This document shows, in pieces, positions 8,907-18,251 of a DNA stretch of 64,000 bases. Under the pieces are notes generated by a model, which made no database searches, was not told the origin of the DNA, and saw only the letters and a list, made by a program, of their open reading frames with translations. How positions within the stretch are numbered: position 1 is the first letter of the stretch; every line of letters starts with the position of its first letter. The position numbers and the translations under genes are program-made. Source of the stretch: Pseudoclavibacter soli DSM 23366 (lineage in GTDB: Bacteria > Actinomycetota > Actinomycetes > Actinomycetales > Microbacteriaceae); assembly GCF_000423505.1 (NCBI RefSeq), contig NZ_KE384027.1:581612-645611 (forward strand). Reading direction: 5' to 3'.

Positions 8907-10394
8907 ATGGGTGCAGCAATGGCCGTTTCACAGTCGTCCAACGGTTCACGTAGTGCGCGACGCACGGATCTGCTCCGTCCGTACATAATCCGCCTGCTCA
9001 TGACCGATGCACTAGTCATTATGTTGACTATGTCGTTTGCGCACCTTGTGCGTTTCGGCGTCGACGACCCTGACGTGGGGCCAACGATTTGGCTCGAACA
9101 TCTGCAGCTGAGCTACTTGCCTATCACCGCGATTCTCGTTGCCTTGTGGCTGTTGGTGTTGGCTGCCTATCACACCTACGACGCACGCTACCTCGGCTCA
9201 GGAACTGAGGAGTATCGCAACGTCGGAGGCGCAACATTCCTGTTATTCGGCGGACTCGCAGTGTTCAGCTACCTGGCAAAACTGCAGATCTCTCGTGGGT
9301 ACTTTCTGATCGCGTTCCCTCTGGGCCTCGTGCTGTTGCTGATCGGGCGGTGGCTGTGGCGCAAATGGTTGAATCGCCAGCGCGCAGCAGGTCGATACGT
9401 CACAAGAGCCATCATCGTTGGAGGTCTAAATACGGCTGCAGCCATCGCCAAAGAAGTTGCTGCGAGCCCTGACTCTGGTTTGAAAGTAGCTGGCTGTTGC
9501 GTCGCAGATCACCTTGAGGAGAAGGTCTTGCCGGGTACCGATGTTCCGGTTCTTGGCACGCTTGATGACTACATGCAAGCTGCTGACCAGACTGATGCCG
9601 ACACGATCATCCTTACGTCGTCGAGGCATCTGACGCCGGCCAAGGTGCGCCGCATCAGCTGGAGCCTTGAGCCCACACAGCGGCATTTAGTGCTCGCGCC
9701 GAGTCTGGTCGATGTCGCGGGGCCGCGCATTCACGTGCGCCCGATGGCCAGCATGTCGCTCATGCACGTCGAGACCCCTCGATTTGACGGCCGCACCCAA
9801 CTAATCAAGCGTGCTTTCGATCTCGTAGCCTCCAGCTTGGGGTTGATCATTTTGTCACCGCTGTTCGCGCTGGTCGCCGTAGTCGTGAAGGCTCAAGACG
9901 GTGGGCCTGTGTTCTTCAAACATCGTCGGGTCGGCCGCGGCGGTGAGCATTTTAAAATGTGGAAATTCCGTTCTATGCGGGTCAACGCAGACGCTGAGCT
10001 CCATACCCTGCTTGACAAGCAAGGTAAGACAGGAAAGCCATTATTCAAGATCGATGACGACCCACGAATCACTCGGTTCGGTCACTTCATTCGAAAGACC
10101 TCCATCGACGAGCTGCCGCAACTCATCAACGTATTGAAGGGTGACATGAGCTTGGTCGGGCCGAGACCACAGGTCGATGCGGAGGTCGCGTTGTATGACA
10201 AAAGCGCTGCCCGTCGACTGAATGTGCGCCCTGGGGTTACTGGTCTCTGGCAGGTGAGTGGTAGGTCGAACCTAACTTGGGAAGAAGCGATCAGGCTTGA
10301 TCTGTACTATGTAGAGAACTGGTCGTTTGTGGGCGACTTGCAGATTCTCTTTCGCACGTTCAGAGCAGTTTCGAAAGCTGAAGGGGCAAAGTGA
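8907..10394 (+). CDS. Polyprenyl-phosphate glycosyl-1-phosphate transferase (initiating enzyme)
   Basis: 495 residues. Family of WbaP/CpsE-type enzymes that move a sugar-1-phosphate from a nucleotide sugar onto undecaprenyl phosphate, the first step in building a repeat unit. The N-terminal half has about four membrane helices (residues ~25-150) and a CoA-binding-like loop domain (IIVGGLNTAAAIAKEV). A re-entrant membrane segment near 300 (FDLVASSLGLIILSPLFALV) leads into the catalytic domain: GGPVFFKHRRVGRGGEHFKM, KTSIDELPQLINVLKGDMSL, VGPRP, and RPGVTGLWQVSGRS. ATG 8907 is chosen because an in-frame stop lies just upstream; ATG 8919 is an alternative. It overlaps the next gene by 4 bp (GTGA). 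Confidence 0.95.
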   Translation: MGAAMAVSQSSNGSRSARRTDLLRPYIIRLLMTDALVIMLTMSFAHLVRFGVDDPDVGPTIWLEHLQLSYLPITAILVALWLLVLAAYHTYDARYLGSGTEEYRNVGGATFLLFGGLAVFSYLAKLQISRGYFLIAFPLGLVLLLIGRWLWRKWLNRQRAAGRYVTRAIIVGGLNTAAAIAKEVAASPDSGLKVAGCCVADHLEEKVLPGTDVPVLGTLDDYMQAADQTDADTIILTSSRHLTPAKVRRISWSLEPTQRHLVLAPSLVDVAGPRIHVRPMASMSLMHVETPRFDGRTQLIKRAFDLVASSLGLIILSPLFALVAVVVKAQDGGPVFFKHRRVGRGGEHFKMWKFRSMRVNADAELHTLLDKQGKTGKPLFKIDDDPRITRFGHFIRKTSIDELPQLINVLKGDMSLVGPRPQVDAEVALYDKSAARRLNVRPGVTGLWQVSGRSNLTWEEAIRLDLYYVENWSFVGDLQILFRTFRAVSKAEGAK

Positions 10395-12112
10395 ATCACG
10401 ACGGTGAAATGGATGCGAGCGCGGTACAACCAAAACCGGATCCTCGCGCTGATACTATCGCCCCTGCTTGGGTCCTCATTCCTGCTCGAGGCGGGTCAGT
10501 AAGTGTGCCAAGAAAGAATGTTCGACTCGTGGCAGGTCAACCGCTCATCTCCTATGTGATCACGACGGCGCTGCAAGTCGTGGACTCTCGCCATGTGATT
10601 GTCATTACCGACGATCGGCAAATAGAAGATGTGAGCCGAGCAACAGGTGCGTCTGTGATTTTTGAAACCCAGTCAACTCCATCCGAGGAGACTCTCGACG
10701 AAAAGATTCTTCGAAACCTTCCAATATTGATAAGTATGGGCGCAACCGATGCTGATGTGATTGTCACGGTTCAGCCGACCTCACCTCTACTAACGCAAGA
10801 GACGTTGCTCAAAGCGATATCAATCGTCGGCACAGGTCAAGCGCATACTGCGATGACTGTGACTGATGACCGCCATCTAAGTTGGACTCAAGACGAGGAT
10901 GGCCACGCGAAGGCACTGTACAAAGCCCGCGTTAATCGCCAGTACCTTCCCTTGGAATTCCGAGAAACTGGAGGCGCGATAGCGAGTCGTCTCGGAGATG
11001 CCCTTAGCTCAGGTACACGAGTCGTGCCTCCTGTGGCCCTAGTGCCAGTCTCCGCGCAAGAAGCGATCGACATCGACCATTTCGGGGACCTTTATGTGGC
11101 GGCTCACTTCTTAACGCGGCGGCGTATCGTCATTCGAGTTGATGCTGGTCCGAGCCTTGGCATGGGGCATGTGTATCGTGCATTAGCCTTGGCCACTGAG
11201 CTCGCACGCCACGAAATCCTAGTGGTCACTAGGGCAGATCATGAGCTGGGTGCAGAGTTTTTCTCACGTTTTCCGTATAACGTCCATGAGGTCGCTGATG
11301 ACGAAGAGTTCTTTGACGTACTGAGCGATTTCGCACCAGATCTGACTGTTTTAGATATCCTTGACACGACTTCTGCGTTCATTGAGCGCATTCGGGCGAG
11401 TGCACCCGCTACTAAGGTGGTCAGCTTTGAAGACACCGGCGAAGGAGCTCAGCATGTTGACTTGTTGGTTGCGGAGTTCATCGACAACCATGAAGTGCCC
11501 GAGTCACGGCAACTTCGTGGAATTGAATACTCGCTACTGTCGCCACACTTTGAGACGGTGTCCGCAGATCATGCACCTGCGGACAAAGTAGGACACATCC
11601 TCGTCCTGTTTGGTGGCACTGATCCATCAGATCTCGCCAAACGCTCGTTAGAAGCGCTAGCACAGCTGCGGTTCGCTGGTGCGGTGACTGTCGTACGAGG
11701 ACTCGGTGCTTCCCCCCTTGAGGCGCCTCAAGATCTGCCGTATTCGTTAGAAATCCTCAACGACGTGAGATATATGCCTAGCGTCATGCAGCGCGCCGAT
11801 ATAGCGCTGACCTCTGCAGGGCGAACAATTATCGAACTTGCTTCTCTCGGGATACCTTCGGTTTGCATTGCTCAGAATGAGCGAGAGATGACTCATACGC
11901 ATGCCTGTGAAGAAAACGGCGTGTACATGCTGGGGCTTGGATCTGCCTTGCGTGATGATGAGATTCGCGAAGGCATTCGCTTGATGCTAAATGGCGATGT
12001 TCGCCTGCAACTGGCGAATCTTGCGCGTCTTTCAGGAAGTCGGCGAAGTAACCGTCGTACAGTTGAAACTATCTTAGACAGAGTCGGCCTAAATGTATTT
12101 CCGAATCTGTGA
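10391..12112 (+). CDS. Fused CMP-sugar synthetase (NeuA/PseF-like) and PseG/SpsG-like nucleotide-sugar hydrolase
   Basis: 573 residues with two domains. Residues ~25-245 are an acylneuraminate cytidylyltransferase: IPARGGS at the start and VQPTSPLLT in the middle. The usual lysine after GGS (GGSKG in the family) is a valine here (GGSVSVPRKN), a change at a position reported as important in CMP-sialate synthetases. Residues ~248-573 are a PseG/SpsG-type GT-B protein: RVDAGPSLGMGHVYRALALA with the catalytic-type His260, then LVLFGGTDPSDLAKR and TSAGRTIIELASLGIPSVC. PseG removes UDP before NeuB-type condensation, and PseF activates the product with CMP, so the fusion joins the steps either side of the NeuB-like protein encoded next. 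Confidence 0.88.
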   Translation: MNHDGEMDASAVQPKPDPRADTIAPAWVLIPARGGSVSVPRKNVRLVAGQPLISYVITTALQVVDSRHVIVITDDRQIEDVSRATGASVIFETQSTPSEETLDEKILRNLPILISMGATDADVIVTVQPTSPLLTQETLLKAISIVGTGQAHTAMTVTDDRHLSWTQDEDGHAKALYKARVNRQYLPLEFRETGGAIASRLGDALSSGTRVVPPVALVPVSAQEAIDIDHFGDLYVAAHFLTRRRIVIRVDAGPSLGMGHVYRALALATELARHEILVVTRADHELGAEFFSRFPYNVHEVADDEEFFDVLSDFAPDLTVLDILDTTSAFIERIRASAPATKVVSFEDTGEGAQHVDLLVAEFIDNHEVPESRQLRGIEYSLLSPHFETVSADHAPADKVGHILVLFGGTDPSDLAKRSLEALAQLRFAGAVTVVRGLGASPLEAPQDLPYSLEILNDVRYMPSVMQRADIALTSAGRTIIELASLGIPSVCIAQNEREMTHTHACEENGVYMLGLGSALRDDEIREGIRLMLNGDVRLQLANLARLSGSRRSNRRTVETILDRVGLNVFPNL

Positions 12113-12141
12113 TGATCGACACCAGATGAAAGTGAGCACCT

Positions 12142-13194
12142 GTGTCAACCCAAATGATGCAACGAACCTATTGTGACCCCTACATCATCGCTGAGATTGG
12201 CGTGAACCATGAGGGTTCGCTCGATCGCGCCAAACGAATGATTGACGGTGTTGCACGTGCGGGCGGTCATGCCGCCAAGTTCCAGACCTACAAGGCCGCA
12301 ACTTTGGCAAGTAAGACGACCAGCCCGGCCTATTGGGACACGAGCAAAGAGTCGACACCGTCACAGTTCGAGTTGTTCAGTAAGTATGACTCTTTTGGCG
12401 AAAAAGAATATCTAGCTCTGGCCCAGCACTGTGCCGATAATGGAATCGACTTCCTCTCAACGCCATTCGACTTGACCTCAGTCAGCTTCTTGGCTCCACT
12501 CATGCCGGCAATAAAAATCGCCTCAGCCGACCTCACTAATATTCCACTTCTCAGAGAGGTCGCAGCAACGGGGAGCCCCGTTATCATGTCCGTGGGTGCA
12601 TCGACTTTCGATGAAATAGACCGCTCTGTCGATGTGCTAAAGACAAGCGGAGCAGCAGAGATTTGTCTCCTGCACTGCGTGCTGAAATACCCTACTCCGT
12701 CTGAAGATGCGAATCTCCGAGTTATAAGCTCTCTGACTGCTCGATATGGTGATACCGCGACTATCGGATACTCTGATCATGTTGCACCTGAAGCAGACGG
12801 CAGCGTCCCCGCACTGCTGCTGGCAAGCGCCTTGGGTGCTCGTGTTCTGGAGAAACATTTTACAGATGACCGGACAGCACCCGGAAACGACCATTATCAT
12901 GCCTTCGATGAAAAAGGGCTCCTCCATTTTACCCAAGCGCTGAAGGAGCAACGCGAACTCGCGGGGTCGGACGCCCCAGATATTGATTCTCAGCGCTCGG
13001 CTATCGCGAATGCGCGCCGACGAATATTCCTGGCACGGGACCTTCACGCAGGGGAAGTGATCGCGCCGGAGGCACTTATCCCGCTCAGAGCCGATGATGG
13101 GATCGAGATTGCTGAATGGGATTCAGTTGTTGGCAGGCGAATACGCTGTGCGCGTTTTGCTGGGGATCCGCTAAATGTAGACGATATCGAGTAA
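12142..13194 (+). CDS. NeuB-type nonulosonic acid synthase (sialic/pseudaminic/legionaminic family)
   Basis: 350 residues. Condenses phosphoenolpyruvate with a six-carbon sugar to a nine-carbon 2-keto acid. The N-terminal TIM barrel shows YIIAEIGVNHEGSLDRAKRM, AKFQTYKA, FLSTPFD, IKIASADLTN and IGYSDH; a C-terminal SAF (antifreeze-like) domain begins near 285 (RRRIFLARDLHAGEVIAPEA), the full two-domain layout. GTG 12142 is used; ATG 12154 is also possible as the ribosome site is weak. With the fused synthetase/PseG protein it covers three steps of a pseudaminic- or legionaminic-like pathway. The dehydratase, aminotransferase and acetyltransferase for the precursor are not in the window, so the exact sugar is unknown. 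Confidence 0.9.
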   Translation: MSTQMMQRTYCDPYIIAEIGVNHEGSLDRAKRMIDGVARAGGHAAKFQTYKAATLASKTTSPAYWDTSKESTPSQFELFSKYDSFGEKEYLALAQHCADNGIDFLSTPFDLTSVSFLAPLMPAIKIASADLTNIPLLREVAATGSPVIMSVGASTFDEIDRSVDVLKTSGAAEICLLHCVLKYPTPSEDANLRVISSLTARYGDTATIGYSDHVAPEADGSVPALLLASALGARVLEKHFTDDRTAPGNDHYHAFDEKGLLHFTQALKEQRELAGSDAPDIDSQRSAIANARRRIFLARDLHAGEVIAPEALIPLRADDGIEIAEWDSVVGRRIRCARFAGDPLNVDDIE

Positions 13195-13681
13195 TCCTTT
13201 AGAGTTCCGTCGCATAGACCTCGAATTCAAGGTGAATCACAAGGCTATATCGAGCCATATGCGACTCATGAGTGAGAGGGGTGAGTAGGGGGCAGCAGAC
13301 GATAGCTGTATACAGTTGCAGAGGTCGTGCCGTTGAAGGGAAACAGGTAACGCCAACCACGGCGGAAGTCGGACTGTGGAGTTATCAGATGCAGCACCTA
13401 GTTCGTGACTCTTCGATAGGTGTCAGTAGGCGCTTTTCGTTCCTTATAGCAAGAATATGCCTCATCTGGTAGGGATGTGCAAATGCGCATCACTAGTCAC
13501 ACCTCAAAGTGATGACCTTCGAAATCAAAGCGATTGCCCCACAAGCATGACCCTCATATATGGATCGATGCTCGTATGGAACCAACCCCATGACGGTGTC
13601 TTTGGAAATAGAAGAATGGTGCAGAATGAACGAATGTATCGAATTGATAGTGGTGGAGATGGAGACTCGACGGGAATGTTC
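13195..13681. other. 487-bp gap in the polysaccharide locus without a convincing gene
   Basis: Short open frames are present (for example 13272-13472), but none has a ribosome site, a recognisable protein or the codon pattern of its neighbours. Composition is AT-rich. It probably holds the promoter of the second half of the locus and may be a junction between parts of different origin. I see no repeat or transposase remnant in it. Confidence 0.35.
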
Positions 13682-14467
13682 ATGCAGAAGCAAGAAATGA
13701 GAGTTCTCGTTGCGACTCATAAACCCTATTGGATGCCGCGCGATGACCTCTATCTTCCCATTCAAGTGGGGGCCGCTGTACCGGGTCGGGCGCCAGTGCC
13801 GAATACTGTCGCGGACAATAATGGGATAAACATCAGTGCGAAGAATCCAAGCTATTGTGAGCTGACAGCGCTCTACTGGGCTTGGAAGAATTATGCGGTG
13901 CCATACATCGGGCTCGCGCACTATCGCAGGTACTTTCGCGGTCATGGCGAACGAAAAATCGCGCAAAAAAAAGACTTGGCTAGGCGCCTAGCTCCCGATA
14001 CGGTACTAGTGCCCAAAAGGCGAAGATACTATATCGAAACCGTATACAATCACTATGTTCATGCTCATCACAGCGCGCCGATGGATCTCGCGCTGGATAT
14101 CATTCGTAGGGACTACCCAGGACAAGTTGAAGCAAGCGAAAGGGTTATGAACCGAACTTGGCTATATCTATTCAATATGTTCGTAATGTCTAAGCAGAAC
14201 TTCGATGCATATTGCGAATGGTTATTCGCAATCCTCGAGGAGATAGAATCTCGAATTGATACATCACACTGGTCTGCCTATGAGACGCGAATGCCAGGCT
14301 TTTTAAGCGAACGATTGTTCAATATATGGCTGGAAGCCAGGGATGACCTAGCAATTGTCGAATGCCCGTACGTCACCCTTGAGAAACAGCATACCGTGGC
14401 GAAAGTTGTGAACGTTATTCGAAGGAAGGTCGATCGCCGCAACATGGGAGCGGGGGAGGCCCCCTGA
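13682..14467 (+). CDS. DUF4422-family capsular polysaccharide glycosyltransferase
   Basis: 261 residues from ATG 13682. The DUF4422 family is found in capsule and O-antigen loci and is treated as glycosyltransferases. Its hallmark N-terminus is clear: MRVLVATHKPYWMPRDDLYL followed by PIQVGAA, then NISAKNPSYCELTALYWAWK, YIGLAHYRRYF and, later, NMFVMSKQNFDAYCEWLF. An upstream in-frame extension to 13457 is not family-like and I exclude it; ATG 13697 is an equally possible start. The gene is AT-rich relative to the core genome, as are the next five. Donor and acceptor sugars cannot be inferred. Confidence 0.86.
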   Translation: MQKQEMRVLVATHKPYWMPRDDLYLPIQVGAAVPGRAPVPNTVADNNGINISAKNPSYCELTALYWAWKNYAVPYIGLAHYRRYFRGHGERKIAQKKDLARRLAPDTVLVPKRRRYYIETVYNHYVHAHHSAPMDLALDIIRRDYPGQVEASERVMNRTWLYLFNMFVMSKQNFDAYCEWLFAILEEIESRIDTSHWSAYETRMPGFLSERLFNIWLEARDDLAIVECPYVTLEKQHTVAKVVNVIRRKVDRRNMGAGEAP

Positions 14468-14513
14468 GTAAGAGCTGAAAGAAATAAAGGGACAGACAGG
14501 AATTGGAGTAAGC

Positions 14514-15527
14514 ATGCCGGGCAACGAGATGGTCGTCTCAGTCATAATTCCGTTCTATAATATCGCGGATTCTGTGCAGTACTGTGTCAAGGCGATTGGC
14601 GAGCAAACTTATTCGTCACTTGAGATTATCTGCGTAGACGACGGTTCAACCGATGAAACCAGCCAAATACTTGATTCTATGGCAAGTTATGATTCAAGGA
14701 TCCGAGTATTCCACAATAAAAACGGAGGTCTCTCAGCCGCGAGAAATTTCGGAATTTCCCAGGCCACAGGAGACTACATTACGTTCGTAGACGGTGACGA
14801 TCTAGTCAGCCCCATCTATATCGAGTCGCTCATTCGGGGCGGGAAAATCGACGACGTTGCGCTTGTATACGGACGTGCAAAGACGATCAGTTATGAATGG
14901 GCAAAGAGGGGGCAAATCGATTGGGACAACGATGTCACGTACACCGTGCTCAATGAGCGCCAACTATACGAGATGTTCATGTATGAAGAGGTTCTTCCGA
15001 GTGCTTGGGCTAGACTGGTGCCGCGTGCATGCTATGATGACAAATGGTTTCCTGTAGGTCACATCTACGAAGAGATTTCGACGATCGGTAAGTTGGTCGC
15101 ATCGGGATCTCCGCACGTACTGATCAACGAACCGATCTATGGTTACGTGATGAGACAGGATTCGATAGTGCATAAAAGAGAAGTCCGCCCATCTCAAGTG
15201 CGTGACTACATAACGGCGCTCAAGGCGTTCGAAGAGTATGCCTATCGATATGTTCCCTCAACTAGCGCTGCGGCAGTATTCTTTAGGAGCCTTCACTACT
15301 CTAGGATTGTCAGGCTCATGGGGAAGGCCAGCAATGTGAAGGTTTCTAGGTGGCGTCAACCTGCTTGTCATTTTCTTCAGGAAATACGAGACAATATCTC
15401 GTCTCTCCTTAGAGATCGCCGAGTCTCAATTGGAAATAAGATTCGTTTTATAGTCATCGCGTACTGGCCTTCACAATACGAAAGACTGATCGGGATATAT
15501 GAAAAATATGTGAGCCGGACAATCTAA
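14514..15527 (+). CDS. Glycosyltransferase family 2 (GT-A)
   Basis: 337 residues; ATG 14514 follows TTGGAGTAAGC. The GT-A core occupies the first ~110 residues: VVSVIIPFYNIADSVQYCVK, the nucleotide-binding acidic motif VDDGSTDET, NGGLSAARNFGISQA and the metal-binding YITFVDGDDLVSP. The C-terminal 200 residues have no membrane helix and are typical of single-addition capsule transferases rather than processive synthases. Likely adds one sugar to the lipid-linked repeat unit in the cytoplasm; specificity unknown. Confidence 0.92.
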   Translation: MPGNEMVVSVIIPFYNIADSVQYCVKAIGEQTYSSLEIICVDDGSTDETSQILDSMASYDSRIRVFHNKNGGLSAARNFGISQATGDYITFVDGDDLVSPIYIESLIRGGKIDDVALVYGRAKTISYEWAKRGQIDWDNDVTYTVLNERQLYEMFMYEEVLPSAWARLVPRACYDDKWFPVGHIYEEISTIGKLVASGSPHVLINEPIYGYVMRQDSIVHKREVRPSQVRDYITALKAFEEYAYRYVPSTSAAAVFFRSLHYSRIVRLMGKASNVKVSRWRQPACHFLQEIRDNISSLLRDRRVSIGNKIRFIVIAYWPSQYERLIGIYEKYVSRTI

Positions 15528-15555
15528 TGGTAGCTTTGGAATTAGGGTAGATCCT

Positions 15556-16995
15556 GTGGTATCAATAGGAAAAGTGTTACGAGAGGCCTCAAAGTACAGT
15601 ATACCTACTGTGATGTCTGCGGTTCTGTCGGTGGTTCTGATACCGTTTATCTCACGATCGTACCCCGCGGAGCAGTACGGGATCATAAACGTATTCTATA
15701 CCGTCGGAAACAGCATAATGATGTTCAGTCTCTTGGGGCTTGACAATGCAGTATTGCGGTTCTATCAAGCTCCTCTACCAGGGCTCACCAACAGGCGCGC
15801 TGTCAGTATTTCCCTCGGAGTGGCTGAATGTATCATTCTGTCTATTACTGTCTTGGCTGCGGTGTTTTGGCCTACTGAGATTTCTGTTTTTCTCTTCGGT
15901 GAGTACAATAGGCTAGGGATTCTAGAACTCGGTCTCTTCGCAGCTGCGCTGGTCATGTTTCGATTGCTCAGTATAGTGACGCGTCAGGAATTCAACGCAA
16001 AAGGATATAATGTACAGCAAATCGCGCTGACATTGTCCACAAAGGTGCTGTTCGTTGTAGGTTTGTTACTCTCTACCGGGTACATGAGCTCGATTACCAT
16101 GATGACCCTCTGGACTGTATCATTCGCGCTTTTGTTCTCGACTGGATTTGCGCGTAAATACGTTACTTGGTCTTTCAAACGCGTCCCGAGTTCCTCGCTG
16201 AACGCCTTTCTCCGGTTTGCGTTGCCAACTATGCCAGCGGCTTTGCTGGTCTGGCTGAATACATCGATCGCTAAGTTAATAATGGCCGGTCTGGGAGATT
16301 TTCAAGGAGCGGGAGTATTCGCACTAGCATTCACAATTGCTAACGCATTTTCTGTGATTCCTGCTGCGTTTTCAATTTACTGGTCGCCGTTCGTCTACAA
16401 GCATTACGCAGCGGAACAAGACTTGATCAAGCGGATGCAAGATCTTATCACGGGCATCACCCTGTTCCTGGTTTTGATGTTCCTTTGTTTCCAAGATCTG
16501 ATCTACTTGCTGGTAGGCCAAGAGTATGAAAGCTCGCAGTCATACTTCATGCTAATCATGCTCGTCCCAATTCAGCTACTTCTCGTAGAGACGGTGGGGT
16601 ATGGGATCTACTTGAGGAACAAGAGTTATCTGCGCCTAGTTGTTGTCGCCATTGCTGCACTCATCAATCTTTTCTTATGTCTTCTGTTTATCCCTATCTG
16701 GGGAAGTTTGGGAGCGGCAATTGCACTTGGTGGATCTTCTGTCGTCATGCTTTGGGGAAGCTACTATTTTGGCCAGAGGTACTATGTTAGCGTCAAGAAT
16801 GTGCATCGCACACGCATCGTGTATTGGCTGGTGATTCTGCTCTGCGGCTCTAACTACTGGGGAGCTCATAACCACTGGTTGCGCACGGTACTAGTTTTCA
16901 TAGGTGCAGGAGTAGGTGCTCTCCTTTACGGTAGGGCTGGATTGGCGTGGTTCTCTGCATCCCGTATTTCAAAAAGAAGGAACAATGGAGCGTAA
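15556..16995 (+). CDS. Wzx-type polysaccharide flippase (MOP superfamily)
   Basis: 479 residues, strongly hydrophobic, with about 12-14 predicted membrane helices spread over the whole length, as in O-unit flippases. It opens with VLREASKYSIPTVMSAVLSV and then IPFISRSYPAEQYGIINVFY, the usual N-terminal pattern. It would move undecaprenyl-linked repeat units to the outer face of the membrane. GTG 15556 follows GGGTAG. The stop overlaps the next start (TAATG), so translation of the two is probably coupled. Confidence 0.88.
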   Translation: MVSIGKVLREASKYSIPTVMSAVLSVVLIPFISRSYPAEQYGIINVFYTVGNSIMMFSLLGLDNAVLRFYQAPLPGLTNRRAVSISLGVAECIILSITVLAAVFWPTEISVFLFGEYNRLGILELGLFAAALVMFRLLSIVTRQEFNAKGYNVQQIALTLSTKVLFVVGLLLSTGYMSSITMMTLWTVSFALLFSTGFARKYVTWSFKRVPSSSLNAFLRFALPTMPAALLVWLNTSIAKLIMAGLGDFQGAGVFALAFTIANAFSVIPAAFSIYWSPFVYKHYAAEQDLIKRMQDLITGITLFLVLMFLCFQDLIYLLVGQEYESSQSYFMLIMLVPIQLLLVETVGYGIYLRNKSYLRLVVVAIAALINLFLCLLFIPIWGSLGAAIALGGSSVVMLWGSYYFGQRYYVSVKNVHRTRIVYWLVILLCGSNYWGAHNHWLRTVLVFIGAGVGALLYGRAGLAWFSASRISKRRNNGA

Positions 16996-18251
16996 TGGAA
17001 GTTATCGCATTTTTCGAACATAAAGTTCGAGAGCTAGCGGCTCTGAGACGGCTAAGGTCCGAGTTGCAGAAACGTGGAGATACTGTCTCTATCTATTCGA
17101 TCGCATTCGAATGGTCTGACGCTTATGCATCAGCCAAAAAACATGGTATTGATGTCCTACTTGTGCCGTGGTGCTATAGGGCCGATCAGTTTTGGCGCTT
17201 TTCTCCATTTTACGAGCTAAACCCAGAGTTGAAGATGATAAATCTTCATCATGAGCAGATTACCCCTCAACTCACTAAAAATGTTCTACTGCCTAGAGAT
17301 CAAATTGCTTGTGAGTACCCATGGCACTTCAGCTGGACGGAGTATTTTAGGGACTTGCTCATTTCGGCCGGAGTAGACGAAAGTCGAATTCGGGTCGTCG
17401 GGAATCTACGTCTTGAGCCCACAGCTTCCGATTGTGAACGGTTCAGTACCCGCGCCTCCTTTGCTGAAAGGTATCATCTAGATACCTCGAAGAAATGGAT
17501 TCTCTATGCAGAATCTCGGAGAATCGACGCGATCAGTTTGGAAAAGATTGGGAACGATCTTACCGTACTATCAGATGTTTCCGTAGCTGATTGTGAACGT
17601 TATTTTGAGCGCTGGAAGCTTTCCTTGCGTCGTACGATTGATCAGATTAAGTCGTTGCCGAGTTCTTTTTTCGATGAATTCGAGATAATCTATCGTCCGC
17701 ATCCTGGGTCGACTATCGACTTTAGTCTTGGCGAATATGCTCGGATCATATCAGACGGACCAATAGCCCCTTGGATCAACAGTTCGGATGTATTTTGCAC
17801 TTGGCAAAGTACGTCAGCATTCGAGGCTGACATGGCAGGACTTCCAGTATTCTTTCATGAATCTGTCCCGATCCCCGAATCTGAGCGCATGCCTGGCGTT
17901 AGTGATTACTACGCAATTCATAATATCGACGAGATCAACTCTGCATCAATCGAGAAGTGCCTGTTAAGTCGAGAGCAGGATCCGATTTTCACTCGTTACG
18001 TTGGTAGGTGGAATCCGGATGCTGATCATCATTACGCAGATGCAGTTCATGGTGTCGCTGCTCTGGCTGAATCAAAGAGCATAGTTCCATACAACAGAGT
18101 CTGGAAAATGAAAATGTGGGGATCTGAACTCGTGATTCGTTTTTTGAAACGTTACTCATTGATAAGGAAGTTGCACTGGCCTAAGACCGCATCCATGATG
18201 TATGACGATATTCCATTCGGCGATAAATCGTGCATCGATCTACATCGTTGA
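16995..18251 (+). CDS. Surface-carbohydrate biosynthesis protein, GT-B/CDP-glycerol-transferase-like
   Basis: 418 residues from ATG 16995, which overlaps the flippase stop; GGAG lies 4 nt before it. No membrane helix. The C-terminal half has the layout of TagF-like and other GT-B sugar or polyol-phosphate transferases: VVGNLRLEP, IIYRPHPGST and DVFCTWQSTSAFEADMAGLP, the last being the donor-binding region (an SxSxxEAxxxGxP pattern). The N-terminal half (EVIAFFEHKVRELAALRRLR) resembles proteins annotated as surface carbohydrate biosynthesis proteins in capsule loci. It may attach a polyol phosphate or a sugar; the reaction is not known. Confidence 0.68.
   Translation: MEVIAFFEHKVRELAALRRLRSELQKRGDTVSIYSIAFEWSDAYASAKKHGIDVLLVPWCYRADQFWRFSPFYELNPELKMINLHHEQITPQLTKNVLLPRDQIACEYPWHFSWTEYFRDLLISAGVDESRIRVVGNLRLEPTASDCERFSTRASFAERYHLDTSKKWILYAESRRIDAISLEKIGNDLTVLSDVSVADCERYFERWKLSLRRTIDQIKSLPSSFFDEFEIIYRPHPGSTIDFSLGEYARIISDGPIAPWINSSDVFCTWQSTSAFEADMAGLPVFFHESVPIPESERMPGVSDYYAIHNIDEINSASIEKCLLSREQDPIFTRYVGRWNPDADHHYADAVHGVAALAESKSIVPYNRVWKMKMWGSELVIRFLKRYSLIRKLHWPKTASMMYDDIPFGDKSCIDLHR

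Noticed and set aside
13272..13472. Short open frame in the 487-bp gap of the polysaccharide locus
   Set aside because: No ribosome site, no recognisable sequence and cysteine/arginine-rich random-looking composition.
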